Under the pieces are notes generated by a model. It did no database searches, was not told the origin of the DNA, and saw only the letters and a program-made list of their open reading frames with translations. Shown here in pieces: positions 32,534 through 41,353 of a stretch of 42,630 nt of DNA (within the stretch, counting starts at the first letter, position 1; each line of letters begins with the position of its first letter). This stretch comes from Candidatus Hydrogenedentota bacterium (GTDB lineage: Bacteria; Hydrogenedentota; Hydrogenedentia; Hydrogenedentales; SLHB01). The stretch covers positions 1 through 42,630 of the forward strand of contig JAIBAQ010000030.1 of the NCBI GenBank assembly GCA_019695095.1, in the 5' to 3' direction. The position numbers were made by a program, and so were the translations under genes.

Positions 32534-34702
32534 GTGTCGACTTCAGACAAAAAGCAACGTGAAGAAAACGAGGCAGGTGCAACGCCGATTCCATTTCAGC
32601 GCGGCGTAATCGCCATGCAACTCTTATTGATCGTTTTTTTCTCTCTACTGTTCTTTCTGTCTGTGCTGGCAGCGCCGCTATACAAGAGTGCTCTCGGTGG
32701 TTTCATCGGCGCGAATGCGCTACCGATTCACACGGGAATGCTCATCGTACTTGCCGCTCAGTTCGTTTGGATATCGAGCCGCGGCAAAGGACGTTCGAGC
32801 GCTGATTGCTGGTCCTATTTCGCCATCTTCGCCCTCTTTCTCATCGGAGTCTGCGCGTTCATTTCGGTAGCGCGCGGTCTTAATCATTGGGGCATTCTGA
32901 TTGGCCACGATGAGCCTCAATACTTCTCATACCTACATTCCTGGGTCTTCGATCACGATCTCAGCTTCGAGAATGAATATCGTGAGATTCCGAATACGTG
33001 GAAATCCATGCAGGAAGACCATCCCGAGCGACCGGACTACAACGTCGCGCCGATTGGAAGCGCTGTTATCTGGTTACCCTTCTATTTGACCGCATTGGTC
33101 TTTCTGCACCTCGTGAATGCGCTTGGGGTAGCTGTACCACTGAATGGAATGTCGAGTCCATACGCGATGGCGGCTGCATTCGGCAGCCATGTCGCCGCCG
33201 CAATTGGAATGGCCCTGATTTACGCAACGCTTCGCAAGTGGTTTTCGGTGCGGGCGTCGCTGATAACGATTCTGTTTCTGTGGACGTCGACTCCGTTGAT
33301 TTGGTACCTCACCGACCAACCTTGGATGTCGCACGCACCTGACTTTTTTGCAGTCGCGCTCGTGCTTTGGTTCTGGTTACGATTTCGGGAGCGATGGACA
33401 CTTTGGACTTGGATAGGTTTTGGCGCGACGATCGGACTGGCCTCACTCGTTCGCCCAAATCACATCACGCTAATAATCATTCCCATCTCGGAAGTCATTG
33501 TTGCCTCTAGCGGGGCTCGCGCCAAGACGGCAATAGGCGTATTGCTCTGCGCAGGCGCCATGCTTCTCACGTTCTTGCCTCAGATCATCACGCACGCCGT
33601 CCGTGAGGATTGGGCGCACAAAGGTATTCACTTTCCACCGGGAAGTCCTATGGAATGGGCGCATCCGGCAATCACAGAAGTGCTGTTTTCGGCTCATCAC
33701 GGCCTGTTCGCGTGGCACCCGGTGCTTCTGTTTGGATTCATTGGGGTACTCACATTATGGCCTCGGTCGCGCTACATAGCTGTCGTCTGCGCGGTCATTC
33801 TTGCCCTCAGCGTATACATGAATGCCGCAATCCAGGCATGGTGGGCGGGTGGATCATTTGGCATGCGTCGGTTTGCGGGAGACATGCCCTTCATGGCGCC
33901 GGGCTTCGCCGCATTCGGCGTTTGGTTCGTTGGATTCTGCCGCAAGAGGCCCTTCATTCCCGCGGCGTTTGTTGTTGTCTTGACATTTCTCTACAACGTT
34001 ACGTTGCAGAAGCAAATGCGCGAAGGGTACACGGATTCGTTGTTGCCCGTGACATTTCAGCGGATATGGTCGCACTCCGCAACCTTGCTCCATGACATGA
34101 TCGGCAATCCCTTCTCGTTTCCCGCAAACGCGTGGTTCGCATTCAAGCACGATACACCTTTGTCGCAATACGACTACGTGGCAGGAGTCCCTCCGCGCCC
34201 CGACATGTATGTGGAAGGCCTCGATCAGAAGCCATTCCTGGGCAAAGGATGGTTGATGAGCATGCAGATCGCCGCCCAGAACGACGGTGGATTCGTCGCG
34301 ACGGAGAAGGTGTGTACGCTGCTGTTTCAATTAAAATGGGGGCACTCGTACCGAATCAAGCTCGCCATGGTGCCTCCGTCGAGACTCGAGAAAGACCAAG
34401 GAGTCGCCTTTGCAGTAAATGGGGTTTCGCTGGGCGCGGCTGTCTTGAAGCAGCACACCCGTTCGGAATTGACGCTCACGGTTCCCGAGAGCGCCGTGCG
34501 TCAAGGATTAAATACACTATCACTCACATTCGATAACGTATTGGAAACACCGCGAGCCGGCGTGCGTGGCGGCCCGCAAGGGGGTCGGGGTTTCCCGATG
34601 GAGACCAGTCAACCCCTGAGGAATGCCGGGTCACTGCTGACATTCGGCATCGAAACCGCGGACGCGCCACCCTCTCCGGCGCAATCACCTCAACCCCAAT
34701 AG
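32534..34702 (+). CDS. Polytopic membrane protein, GT-C glycosyltransferase-like
   Basis: 722 aa with a GTG start preceded by GAGGGGGAG. About 12 hydrophobic segments cover residues about 30-500. After an early membrane segment comes GHDEPQYFSYLHSWVFDHDL (about 130), an acidic loop of the kind that carries the catalytic Asp/Glu in GT-C enzymes (PMT/ArnT-like). WLPFYLTALVFLHL and LASLVRPNHI further fit that group. The C-terminal 200 residues are non-membrane beta-rich and end in a Pro/Gln tail. It may transfer a lipid-linked sugar outside the membrane; this is inferred. The last 18 bp overlap the convergent DUF72 gene. Confidence 0.72.
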   Translation: MSTSDKKQREENEAGATPIPFQRGVIAMQLLLIVFFSLLFFLSVLAAPLYKSALGGFIGANALPIHTGMLIVLAAQFVWISSRGKGRSSADCWSYFAIFALFLIGVCAFISVARGLNHWGILIGHDEPQYFSYLHSWVFDHDLSFENEYREIPNTWKSMQEDHPERPDYNVAPIGSAVIWLPFYLTALVFLHLVNALGVAVPLNGMSSPYAMAAAFGSHVAAAIGMALIYATLRKWFSVRASLITILFLWTSTPLIWYLTDQPWMSHAPDFFAVALVLWFWLRFRERWTLWTWIGFGATIGLASLVRPNHITLIIIPISEVIVASSGARAKTAIGVLLCAGAMLLTFLPQIITHAVREDWAHKGIHFPPGSPMEWAHPAITEVLFSAHHGLFAWHPVLLFGFIGVLTLWPRSRYIAVVCAVILALSVYMNAAIQAWWAGGSFGMRRFAGDMPFMAPGFAAFGVWFVGFCRKRPFIPAAFVVVLTFLYNVTLQKQMREGYTDSLLPVTFQRIWSHSATLLHDMIGNPFSFPANAWFAFKHDTPLSQYDYVAGVPPRPDMYVEGLDQKPFLGKGWLMSMQIAAQNDGGFVATEKVCTLLFQLKWGHSYRIKLAMVPPSRLEKDQGVAFAVNGVSLGAAVLKQHTRSELTLTVPESAVRQGLNTLSLTFDNVLETPRAGVRGGPQGGRGFPMETSQPLRNAGSLLTFGIETADAPPSPAQSPQPQ

Positions 34703-35506
34703 CTCCGACAAGATCTCGACATCGCCGGGAGCGTATCCGGAGTAGTGGCTATTGAAGTATCCAAAGACGGGGATTTCCTTGTCGAGAATCTGTTTGATAG
34801 CAGGAACCCATCGCGCAATATCGTTACGTCGATCAATAACATGTTCTCCCCAAGTCTTCGTGAGTTTCTCGATCCCGTATCGGTCACCCAACCAACGAAA
34901 ATAGGCAAAATCTCCGGTCAGGAGTTCCTCATGACGGCTGAACCACTCCGGGCTATGCATCCACGGATGGTCGATGAACGCCAACGTCACGTGGTGTTCA
35001 CGAAGCAAGGCCAATAGCCGCTTGGTGATCCATGCTTTGTTCCTAACTTCAACGACGAATCGGTGCGAATCGCGAGGCAGAAGCGGAAGAAATGCATCAA
35101 GCCGGGTCAGGAAAGTCTTCTCGTCAACACCGGTCTTCTTGGAGTAGTAGGGAAATTGAAACACGAGCGGACCGAGCCGGTCGCCCAAGAGTGTCATCGC
35201 ATTCAGGAATTCCTGAAGCTCTCGTTGGCAGTCCAGCAACATCTTGTCGTGCGTGATGACTTGCGGGGCTTTCGCGGAGAAGATGAACTCGGGGGGAGTG
35301 CGATCACGCCACCCTTCGATAGTCCCAATTCGCGGTGTTCCGTAGAACGACGAATCGACCTCGACGGTCTTGAATCGTTGCGCATACTGCGCGATGTAGT
35401 CGACGGGTTTTGTGCCGGGCAGATAGACTTTTCCCACCCAATCCGAAGTGCTCCACGAGCAGGTTCCGAGGCGTACCTGCGATGTACTGCCAGTGGATGG
35501 AGGCAT
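34685..35506 (-). CDS. DUF72 family protein (YecE-like)
   Basis: 273 aa from ATG 35506; TTG two codons earlier is possible. DUF72 landmarks: VRLGTCSWSTSDWVGKVYLP, YAQRFKTVEVDSSFYGTPR, FIFSAKAPQVITHDK, LGPLVFQFPYY, RFVVEVRNKAW and FAYFRWLGDR. The fold is a TIM barrel; the biochemical function of the family is not established. Last gene of the pgsA-alr-yacP-DUF72 run, starting just after the NYN stop. The end overlaps the convergent membrane-protein gene by 18 bp. Confidence 0.92.
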   Translation of the reverse strand: MPPSTGSTSQVRLGTCSWSTSDWVGKVYLPGTKPVDYIAQYAQRFKTVEVDSSFYGTPRIGTIEGWRDRTPPEFIFSAKAPQVITHDKMLLDCQRELQEFLNAMTLLGDRLGPLVFQFPYYSKKTGVDEKTFLTRLDAFLPLLPRDSHRFVVEVRNKAWITKRLLALLREHHVTLAFIDHPWMHSPEWFSRHEELLTGDFAYFRWLGDRYGIEKLTKTWGEHVIDRRNDIARWVPAIKQILDKEIPVFGYFNSHYSGYAPGDVEILSELLGLR

Positions 35507-35512
35507 GCGCAA

Positions 35513-36049
35513 TCAGTCCTTGGGGCGTTTGTGCAAGCGATCGCGATGTTTCTGCAGCCGCCTGACGGATTTGTCGGACAACCGTTCTTCCACAGGGTTA
35601 CTGCTGTACTTTGTTGCCTCACGTTGCAGCGATGCTCGTGATTGCGTCAACGCCGTGTCCATCGACGATAAGAATGACTCAGGAGTCAAGACTAGCGCAC
35701 CCAACCCGCGACACAGATCGCGGATTCCACGGTCGCCGGAAATGACCACAATCTCGCGGCGATTGGCGGAGGCATGCACAAACCGTTCGATCACCGTATC
35801 CGCGGTTAGGTGACCGGGTGAGAAGAGCACTTCCAGTCCCTGTCCGCCGTGAAGAGGAAGCTCGGATTCGCCACGACGGTTTCTTCCATCGAAGACAATC
35901 TTGGCGCGGTCTCCGGTAATTGTGCAGTACCGGGAAACCCGTTCGATGAGGCTGTCGCGCGCCGCCTCAAAGTTTGACATGGTGAGCGGCTTCAGTTTTC
36001 GACAAAAGTGGATGACGTTGTAGCCGTCAATACAATAGAGCGTGCTCAT
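35513..36049 (-). CDS. YacP-like NYN-domain ribonuclease
   Basis: 178 aa from ATG 36049, overlapping the alr stop as ATGA; the longer open frame upstream is the alr gene in another phase. The N-terminus LYCIDGYNVIHF (Asp8, Asn11) and later KIVFDGRNRRGE, TADTVIERFVH and VVISGDRGIRDLCRG give the acidic residues of the NYN/PIN-like nuclease site. YacP (Rae1) of Bacillus cleaves mRNA on ribosomes; whether this one does is not known. The C-terminus is basic. It is translationally coupled to alanine racemase. Confidence 0.87.
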   Translation of the reverse strand: MSTLYCIDGYNVIHFCRKLKPLTMSNFEAARDSLIERVSRYCTITGDRAKIVFDGRNRRGESELPLHGGQGLEVLFSPGHLTADTVIERFVHASANRREIVVISGDRGIRDLCRGLGALVLTPESFLSSMDTALTQSRASLQREATKYSSNPVEERLSDKSVRRLQKHRDRLHKRPKD

Positions 36050-37179
36050 GCATGCGGCGTGTCGACATACACGCGCTGAACACGCCGGCCAATTCCCGTG
36101 AGAATCTCGTAGGGAATGGTCTCGGCTTGCTTTGCAACGTCTTCGACGGTGATCGTCAGCGATCCGTCGCGTCCAATGATCGTTACGGGATCGCCCAGAG
36201 TCACACCGGCCACTTGCGTGACATCCACCACAATCTGATCCATCGACACGCTTCCGCGTACCGGGCAACGCTTACCTCGGATGAGCACGTGGCCGCGATT
36301 CGAAAGACTGTATCTGAATCCGTCGGCATAGCCCACCGGGACAAGCGCAATACGCATCTTTTCATCAGCGGTATACGTTCGTCCGTAGCCGATTGTGACG
36401 CCCTTTTCAAGATCCTTAACAAGGACTACTTCGGATTCCCAACGAAGAACCTGCGAAAGGGGCGACGTGGCCGGAGGCGTGTCGGTCGGCCAGACGCCGT
36501 ACGTCATCAGACCGGGCCGTACCATATCGAACACGCTGGCGGGATGATTGACGATAGCCGCGCTGTTTGCCGCATGCACCATCTCGTAGGGTATGCCCTC
36601 TTTCTCCAGCTGGCGAAGCACGTGGCGAAAGGTGCGAAGCTGGTTCGCGGTAAACGGATCGCGGGCAGAGTCGGCGATGGGGAAATGCGTTGCCACTCCC
36701 TCGAGATCCACGTGCGACACGCGCGTGAGATACAGCATTTGCGAAACGGCCGTGTCCGCGTTCAAACCTTGCCGGCCCATGCCCGTATCGATCTTGCAAT
36801 GAATCGGCACAACGCGGTTGGCCCGGCGCGCGAGCTCGCCCACGCGTTCGGCACAGGAAGTTTCGGAAATCATCAGCCGCAATTCGTATTCGACGGCGGC
36901 CGGAAGCGCATCATCGGAGGGCTGAACCATGACGAGAATACGGTGCATGATCCCCGCCTCCCGCAACTCGACCGCTTCGCTGACCGATGCAACGCCCAGC
37001 ATCGCCGCGCCGCACTCGATGGCTTTTTTGGCGATAGGTACCGCGCCAAGACCGTATGCATCGGCCTTCACAATCGGCATCAAGGCACACTCCTTGGGAA
37101 TAAGCGTGCGGACATAGGCGAGATTGCGCGCATATGCGCCGAGATCGACGATTGCCCTTGAGGGCGAAGGTATGGACAC
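36046..37179 (-). CDS. alr: Alanine racemase
   Basis: 377 aa from GTG 37179, with GGGGAGG 5 nt upstream; the start shares one base with the pgsA stop. PLP-binding Lys38 in IVKADAYGLG, CKIDTGMGRQG, HAANSAAIV, VRPGLMTYG, GYADGFRYSLSNRG (catalytic Tyr region) and SMDQIVVDV are all in family order. It converts L-alanine to D-alanine for peptidoglycan in the cytosol. The gene lies between pgsA and the NYN gene and overlaps both, so all are probably made from one mRNA. Length is normal for the family. Confidence 0.95.
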   Translation of the reverse strand: MSIPSPSRAIVDLGAYARNLAYVRTLIPKECALMPIVKADAYGLGAVPIAKKAIECGAAMLGVASVSEAVELREAGIMHRILVMVQPSDDALPAAVEYELRLMISETSCAERVGELARRANRVVPIHCKIDTGMGRQGLNADTAVSQMLYLTRVSHVDLEGVATHFPIADSARDPFTANQLRTFRHVLRQLEKEGIPYEMVHAANSAAIVNHPASVFDMVRPGLMTYGVWPTDTPPATSPLSQVLRWESEVVLVKDLEKGVTIGYGRTYTADEKMRIALVPVGYADGFRYSLSNRGHVLIRGKRCPVRGSVSMDQIVVDVTQVAGVTLGDPVTIIGRDGSLTITVEDVAKQAETIPYEILTGIGRRVQRVYVDTPHA

Positions 37180-37796
37180 TAAAGCCTCCCCAAATGAAGT
37201 TCGCGCCAGTTGATACGCATGAACTGGAAACCGCTGTAGACCGTGTACACGGCCACCGCGACTATTGCGACGTAGGACGACCAGAACAATCCGGTACGGT
37301 ATAGATCTGCCTGTCCGGGCAACCACCACACAACAAACTGCTCTGCGATAGCCAGGAACAGGAATACGAACACATAGATCATTTGGATGGCCGCTTTAGC
37401 TTTGCCGAATTTGTTTGCGGCGATAACGACGCCTTCGCTGGCCGCGAGCGAACGCACGCCGGTTACGAGAAACTCGCGGGCGAGGATCGCCACGACGGTC
37501 CAACCTGGGATGTGCAGACTCATAACCGATCGATCCTGCGGCGTCGGCAAGACCATAAGCATAAGGAATCCCGCCGTCAGCAGGACCTTATCGGCCACAG
37601 GGTCGAGTAATTTGCCAAAGTTGGTTACGAGATTTCGCGAACGCGCTATCTTGCCGTCCCAATAGTCCGTAATGGCGGCGGCCGCGAAGACAACGTAGCC
37701 AAGCGAGTAACAAGACCAATGATGGATCGACAGCAACAGGACAAACAGCGGCACCATGACTACCCGCGCCAGCGTGAGCTGATTGGGCAGATTCAT
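37179..37796 (-). CDS. pgsA: CDP-diacylglycerol-glycerol-3-phosphate 3-phosphatidyltransferase
   Basis: 205 aa from ATG 37796 (purine-rich AGGGACGGG just upstream); a GTG at 37814 is less likely. N-terminal MNLPNQLTLARVVMVP and the CDP-alcohol phosphotransferase motif: Asp44, Asp47-Gly48, Ala51-Arg52, Gly61, Asp65 and Asp69. About five or six hydrophobic segments. The call to pgsA rests on the NLPN-LT-AR start and FGKLLDPVADK, typical of phosphatidylglycerophosphate synthase. It makes the first step of phosphatidylglycerol in the membrane. The first gene of the pgsA-alr-yacP-DUF72 run; TAGAAT at 37908-37913 could be its -10. Confidence 0.92.
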   Translation of the reverse strand: MNLPNQLTLARVVMVPLFVLLLSIHHWSCYSLGYVVFAAAAITDYWDGKIARSRNLVTNFGKLLDPVADKVLLTAGFLMLMVLPTPQDRSVMSLHIPGWTVVAILAREFLVTGVRSLAASEGVVIAANKFGKAKAAIQMIYVFVFLFLAIAEQFVVWWLPGQADLYRTGLFWSSYVAIVAVAVYTVYSGFQFMRINWRELHLGRL

Positions 37797-37950
37797 GCCC
37801 GTCCCTGTTGACACAGTCCGGTTGGCGTCGTGCTTGGGTACTTCGGATGCGATGGCTACATACTCCCCGTCGCCGATGGTACGGCGTCTCGACCTTGATA
37901 CACTCGGATTCTACCAAAGGGATTGGCCGTTTCGCATTCGTCCGGTGCAG

Positions 37951-38859
37951 TTATCCGGCCGAGACGGATTTTCGTGTCCACTCATCCACATGCGTGTGTT
38001 TGTAGACACCGAAGCTATCGGGGTACACGACAATCTCCGAAAAGCTACCATTGGCGGGGCCGTGATGGTGCTTTCCGAAGAAGGTTCCTGTGCTCAAATG
38101 CGAGAGGTTCGAGTAGATTTCATCGCGGACGTACGAGAAGCGATGAACATGGCCGCAGACGTACAGTACTCGCTTTTGGCACTCGCCCAGCACCACCCGC
38201 AGTGCCTGTGCGTTTCGCAGCAGACGTTCCTTGGAAAGTGTGTAGCCAGGCGTGTGAAGGAGCAGCGGATAGTGTCCCGCGACGATTGCCGGATCGGAAG
38301 CATCGGCAAGCATCTCTTTCAGACGTCGCACAACATGGTCTTCGACGCGCCCTCTCGACGAGATCAGATTGGGGCACACGGTCGGCGCCAGCAGCAGGGA
38401 AGTCCCGCCAGGCAACACGTGCATGGAAGGATATCCGTTTCGAGGCAGGTATTCGCCAAAGTGACGTTCAAAACGATGCGCGCGCACCGATTCAAACGTA
38501 TAGACGTCGTGGTTTCCGGGAAGTATGTAGGGTTTGAACCCGCGCTTGACGAGCGTTTCGACAAAGCAGCGTGCCTGTTCGAATTCCTCGTCGAGCGAGG
38601 TGGAGGCGAAATCACCCGTCAACAACAACTGTCCGCACGAGCAGTTCACCAAAGCTTCGATGTGCGCGTAGGCACGCTCCGCATCGAACTCGTGGCGGCG
38701 CCGCAAGGCCACGTTGAGTATACCCAAGGCACGCTTGTTCAGCAGACGCAATGGATTTGCCGTCAGGCTCCAGAAATGGAGGTCCGCGACCTGCAGCAGA
38801 GTATCCCGCGCTTTGTCCGTTGCACTTACATCGCTTGCTTGGAGTACCGGCGTGTCCAT
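37951..38859 (-). CDS. Metallophosphoesterase (calcineurin-like)
   Basis: 302 aa. The five metal-binding blocks are in order: ADLHFW (Asp26, His28), TGDFAS (Asp83), PGNHD (Asn116, His117, Asp118), AGHYPL (near 193) and CGHVHRF (near 237). Such enzymes cleave phosphodiesters or phosphomonoesters with a dinuclear metal centre; the substrate is unknown. No signal peptide is seen, so it is probably cytosolic. It starts 5 bp after the stop of the esterase gene and is probably made with it. Confidence 0.9.
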   Translation of the reverse strand: MDTPVLQASDVSATDKARDTLLQVADLHFWSLTANPLRLLNKRALGILNVALRRRHEFDAERAYAHIEALVNCSCGQLLLTGDFASTSLDEEFEQARCFVETLVKRGFKPYILPGNHDVYTFESVRAHRFERHFGEYLPRNGYPSMHVLPGGTSLLLAPTVCPNLISSRGRVEDHVVRRLKEMLADASDPAIVAGHYPLLLHTPGYTLSKERLLRNAQALRVVLGECQKRVLYVCGHVHRFSYVRDEIYSNLSHLSTGTFFGKHHHGPANGSFSEIVVYPDSFGVYKHTHVDEWTRKSVSAG

Positions 38860-38864
38860 TGAGC

Positions 38865-41240
38865 CTACTGCAACGCAGCCACTACGGCATCGACAGCGGG
38901 GCTGCCCGCGTTAAGAAGCGACGCGGCCTCTTTGCCAGTCGCGGCGGAATAGCTTGCCAACGCCTTGCTCCACGAATCCGTGGCCGCCGCATTCCAGAGC
39001 GTAAGCTGGGCGGGAACCGCAAGCGTCGCGGCCGTCGTTACATCACCCACGGCACGAATACAGGGCATATACGGACCCTTCACCCATGCGGTGTCGTCTT
39101 CGGGATTAAACCCATTAACGTCGGCGACCAGTGCGCGCACGCTTCCCTCGTCGCGGCTCTGCGCGAGCGCTGTCGCAAACAGGCACCACACGCCGGCATC
39201 GCCCAAACCGATAACGCTTACGTTGGCAGCGCATTCGGGAAGCGACCGCAGATAGGCAATTCCCACGGTGGCGTCTTGGATACGATAGGCCGTGTCAGTC
39301 GGCAGAAACGTATCCGGAAAACTCTTTTCGACGCGAACGGTACGTTGAGTCGGGGAATTGTGCTCACCGGTGAGGAACACATCAAGTGTCAGCACGGCAC
39401 GACCCTTTGCCAACAGTCCCTTGATCAGGTCTCCCGGTCCACCTTGTCCGGTATTTGCGAAGGCGGCTTTGCCGTCGCTGTGCACGGCCAGCACGCCACC
39501 CGTCAGCTTATCTACCTTGGGCCGGTATAGAAGCGCAGGCAACACAGAGCCCATGAGATCATTGCGAACGATTAGGCGTTCAAGCGTGTATGTGTCGCCT
39601 TCTACAACTCCGAGTTTCTCAACGTTCAGCTTGTTGATGCCGCCGCGATTGTCCGTCATCACTTGACCGCCGACGATATCGTCGAGCGCGGGCGCCGCCA
39701 ATGAGCGGAAACCCTCAAACTGATTCGCGTTCTTGGGAAGCGTTGCTTCCCACTTGGCTCTATCCGCGGCGATGATGGTCTTCACGACGGTCTGAGCGTC
39801 GGGATAGCCGGCGGGAGCATCCTTTCCGGGGAAATTCTGGAGCGCTTCGATGGGCTCCATCTCGTAGGCAGGCTCTGTGAATGAAGCGTATTTTTCGGTC
39901 TCGTTCAATAGCCACTTACCAAAGAAACGATACACCGCTTCTCGGCTGGACTTGTTGTAGTTGTGGCCGAAATCGAACGGCGCATTCTCGACGCGGTCCG
40001 CCGCGTCGTAAAACTCGTAGACGCCACGTATGGCGGGGAACTCGACCGTTTGCGTGGTCTTCGTCCAATCACCAGACGCCGACACCATCAGCATCGGACG
40101 CGGCGCCGCAAGGGCTCCCACTTCCATGTTGGAAGCGTCAAAGCGAATGATGGGCGCGTTCTCGCACATGCAGCCGCCCTGCATAGTGTGCGAAATCATG
40201 TTGACAGGCGCGGACACTTTTACACGGGGGTCGATAGCCGAGAGCGCAAAGGTCTGGGTGCCGCCGCCAGAAGCGCCCGTGCAGGCCAAGCGCATGGGAT
40301 CAACGTAGGGCAAGGCTTCAAGATAGTCGAGCACGCGCACACTCGACCACAGTTGGAGCGCAAACGGGTGAATGCCCCAGAGGGCCTCTTGCCGGCGTTG
40401 CTCGATAGGCACGCTGGGAGGTTTGTGGCCCCAATCCTTGGAAAACTGGCGGCTGTCGTTGTAGCCAACCATGTCATAGCTGAACGCGACCATGCCCATG
40501 CGCGCGAACGTGATACAGCGCGCCGCCACGCTGCACTTCTCGTCGTTTTCGAACCGGCCTTTATCCCAGTGGCCGTGCGGGCACGCGATAGCCGGATAGG
40601 GGCCATCACCCACAGGGCGATACACATTGCCCGTTACAAGGAATCCGGGCCACGCCTCCAAGGCAACCTTCTCCACGATGTAGTCATCGTGACGGGCAAC
40701 CTCGGAGACCTTTGCGTTGAGTGGCGTACGTTCGGGAAATGGCCACAACCCCGAGGAAACCTTGAAGCGCCGCCGCAGACCTTTGGCATACCCTTCCCAC
40801 TGCTGCTTTCCTTCGAAGGGGGTCATCGTAAAAACGGTATTTGTAAAACGCTCGATAGCCGCGCGCGAGTCACCCACAGTCTCGGGAGTATCTTTAACGC
40901 GTAGATACGGCAAAATGGCCTTGGGGTCGTAAGCGGCGTCAGTCGTGGCGACGATGACAGCCACATTATCGGGAAACTCTGCCTTCACCGTTCCTTGGGG
41001 TAACGGAGCAAGGCCAAGATTCTGCCAGACGTAATCCGAACTGGAGGTCTTTGCAAGTTTAAGCTGCGAGTCCCCGAGCTTCACGACACCCTCGGCATCG
41101 CCCTTGACCCAAACCCAGATGTGGTAATCGCCAGAGGATGCCACAGCAATTCCGGTATCTCTTGCCTCGAAGGCGTCCGACCAGACTGTTCCGGGGCCCT
41201 GTATGACTGTTCCCAAAGCCAACAGTATCAGCACGTGCAT
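38865..41240 (-). CDS. Exported acetyl-xylan-esterase-like protein with two alpha/beta-hydrolase halves
   Basis: 791 aa from ATG 41240 (AAGGAAGG 6 nt upstream) with a short signal (MHVLILLALGTVIQG). An N-terminal beta domain (about 20-115) is followed by an alpha/beta-hydrolase domain (about 150-470): GNVYRPVGDGPYPAIACPHG, FSYDMVGYNDSR, RVLDYLEALPYVDPMRLACT and nucleophile Ser324 in GASGGGTQT. A second half (about 560-790) repeats the fold (YRPKVDKLTGGVLAVHSDGK, GIAYLRSLPE) but has GLGDAG at the nucleophile elbow, so its Ser is replaced by Asp and it looks inactive. It probably removes acetyl or other ester groups from polysaccharides; cofactor and substrate are unknown. Confidence 0.83.
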   Translation of the reverse strand: MHVLILLALGTVIQGPGTVWSDAFEARDTGIAVASSGDYHIWVWVKGDAEGVVKLGDSQLKLAKTSSSDYVWQNLGLAPLPQGTVKAEFPDNVAVIVATTDAAYDPKAILPYLRVKDTPETVGDSRAAIERFTNTVFTMTPFEGKQQWEGYAKGLRRRFKVSSGLWPFPERTPLNAKVSEVARHDDYIVEKVALEAWPGFLVTGNVYRPVGDGPYPAIACPHGHWDKGRFENDEKCSVAARCITFARMGMVAFSYDMVGYNDSRQFSKDWGHKPPSVPIEQRRQEALWGIHPFALQLWSSVRVLDYLEALPYVDPMRLACTGASGGGTQTFALSAIDPRVKVSAPVNMISHTMQGGCMCENAPIIRFDASNMEVGALAAPRPMLMVSASGDWTKTTQTVEFPAIRGVYEFYDAADRVENAPFDFGHNYNKSSREAVYRFFGKWLLNETEKYASFTEPAYEMEPIEALQNFPGKDAPAGYPDAQTVVKTIIAADRAKWEATLPKNANQFEGFRSLAAPALDDIVGGQVMTDNRGGINKLNVEKLGVVEGDTYTLERLIVRNDLMGSVLPALLYRPKVDKLTGGVLAVHSDGKAAFANTGQGGPGDLIKGLLAKGRAVLTLDVFLTGEHNSPTQRTVRVEKSFPDTFLPTDTAYRIQDATVGIAYLRSLPECAANVSVIGLGDAGVWCLFATALAQSRDEGSVRALVADVNGFNPEDDTAWVKGPYMPCIRAVGDVTTAATLAVPAQLTLWNAAATDSWSKALASYSAATGKEAASLLNAGSPAVDAVVAALQ

Positions 41241-41353
41241 AGAAGCCTTCCTTTCAAGCGCATCTGAGTGGCGCAACGACTGGCCGGTGAAGAATACCCC
41301 GAGTCACACGCACAAGGAAAGCTCACGCAAATCGTTGGATGGATGGGATTGGG

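Noticed and set aside
36052-37161. 369-codon plus-strand open frame
   Set aside because: Antisense to alr, whose motifs are complete on the minus strand.
37783-38862. 359-codon plus-strand open frame
   Set aside because: Antisense to the metallophosphoesterase, which has all five metal blocks.
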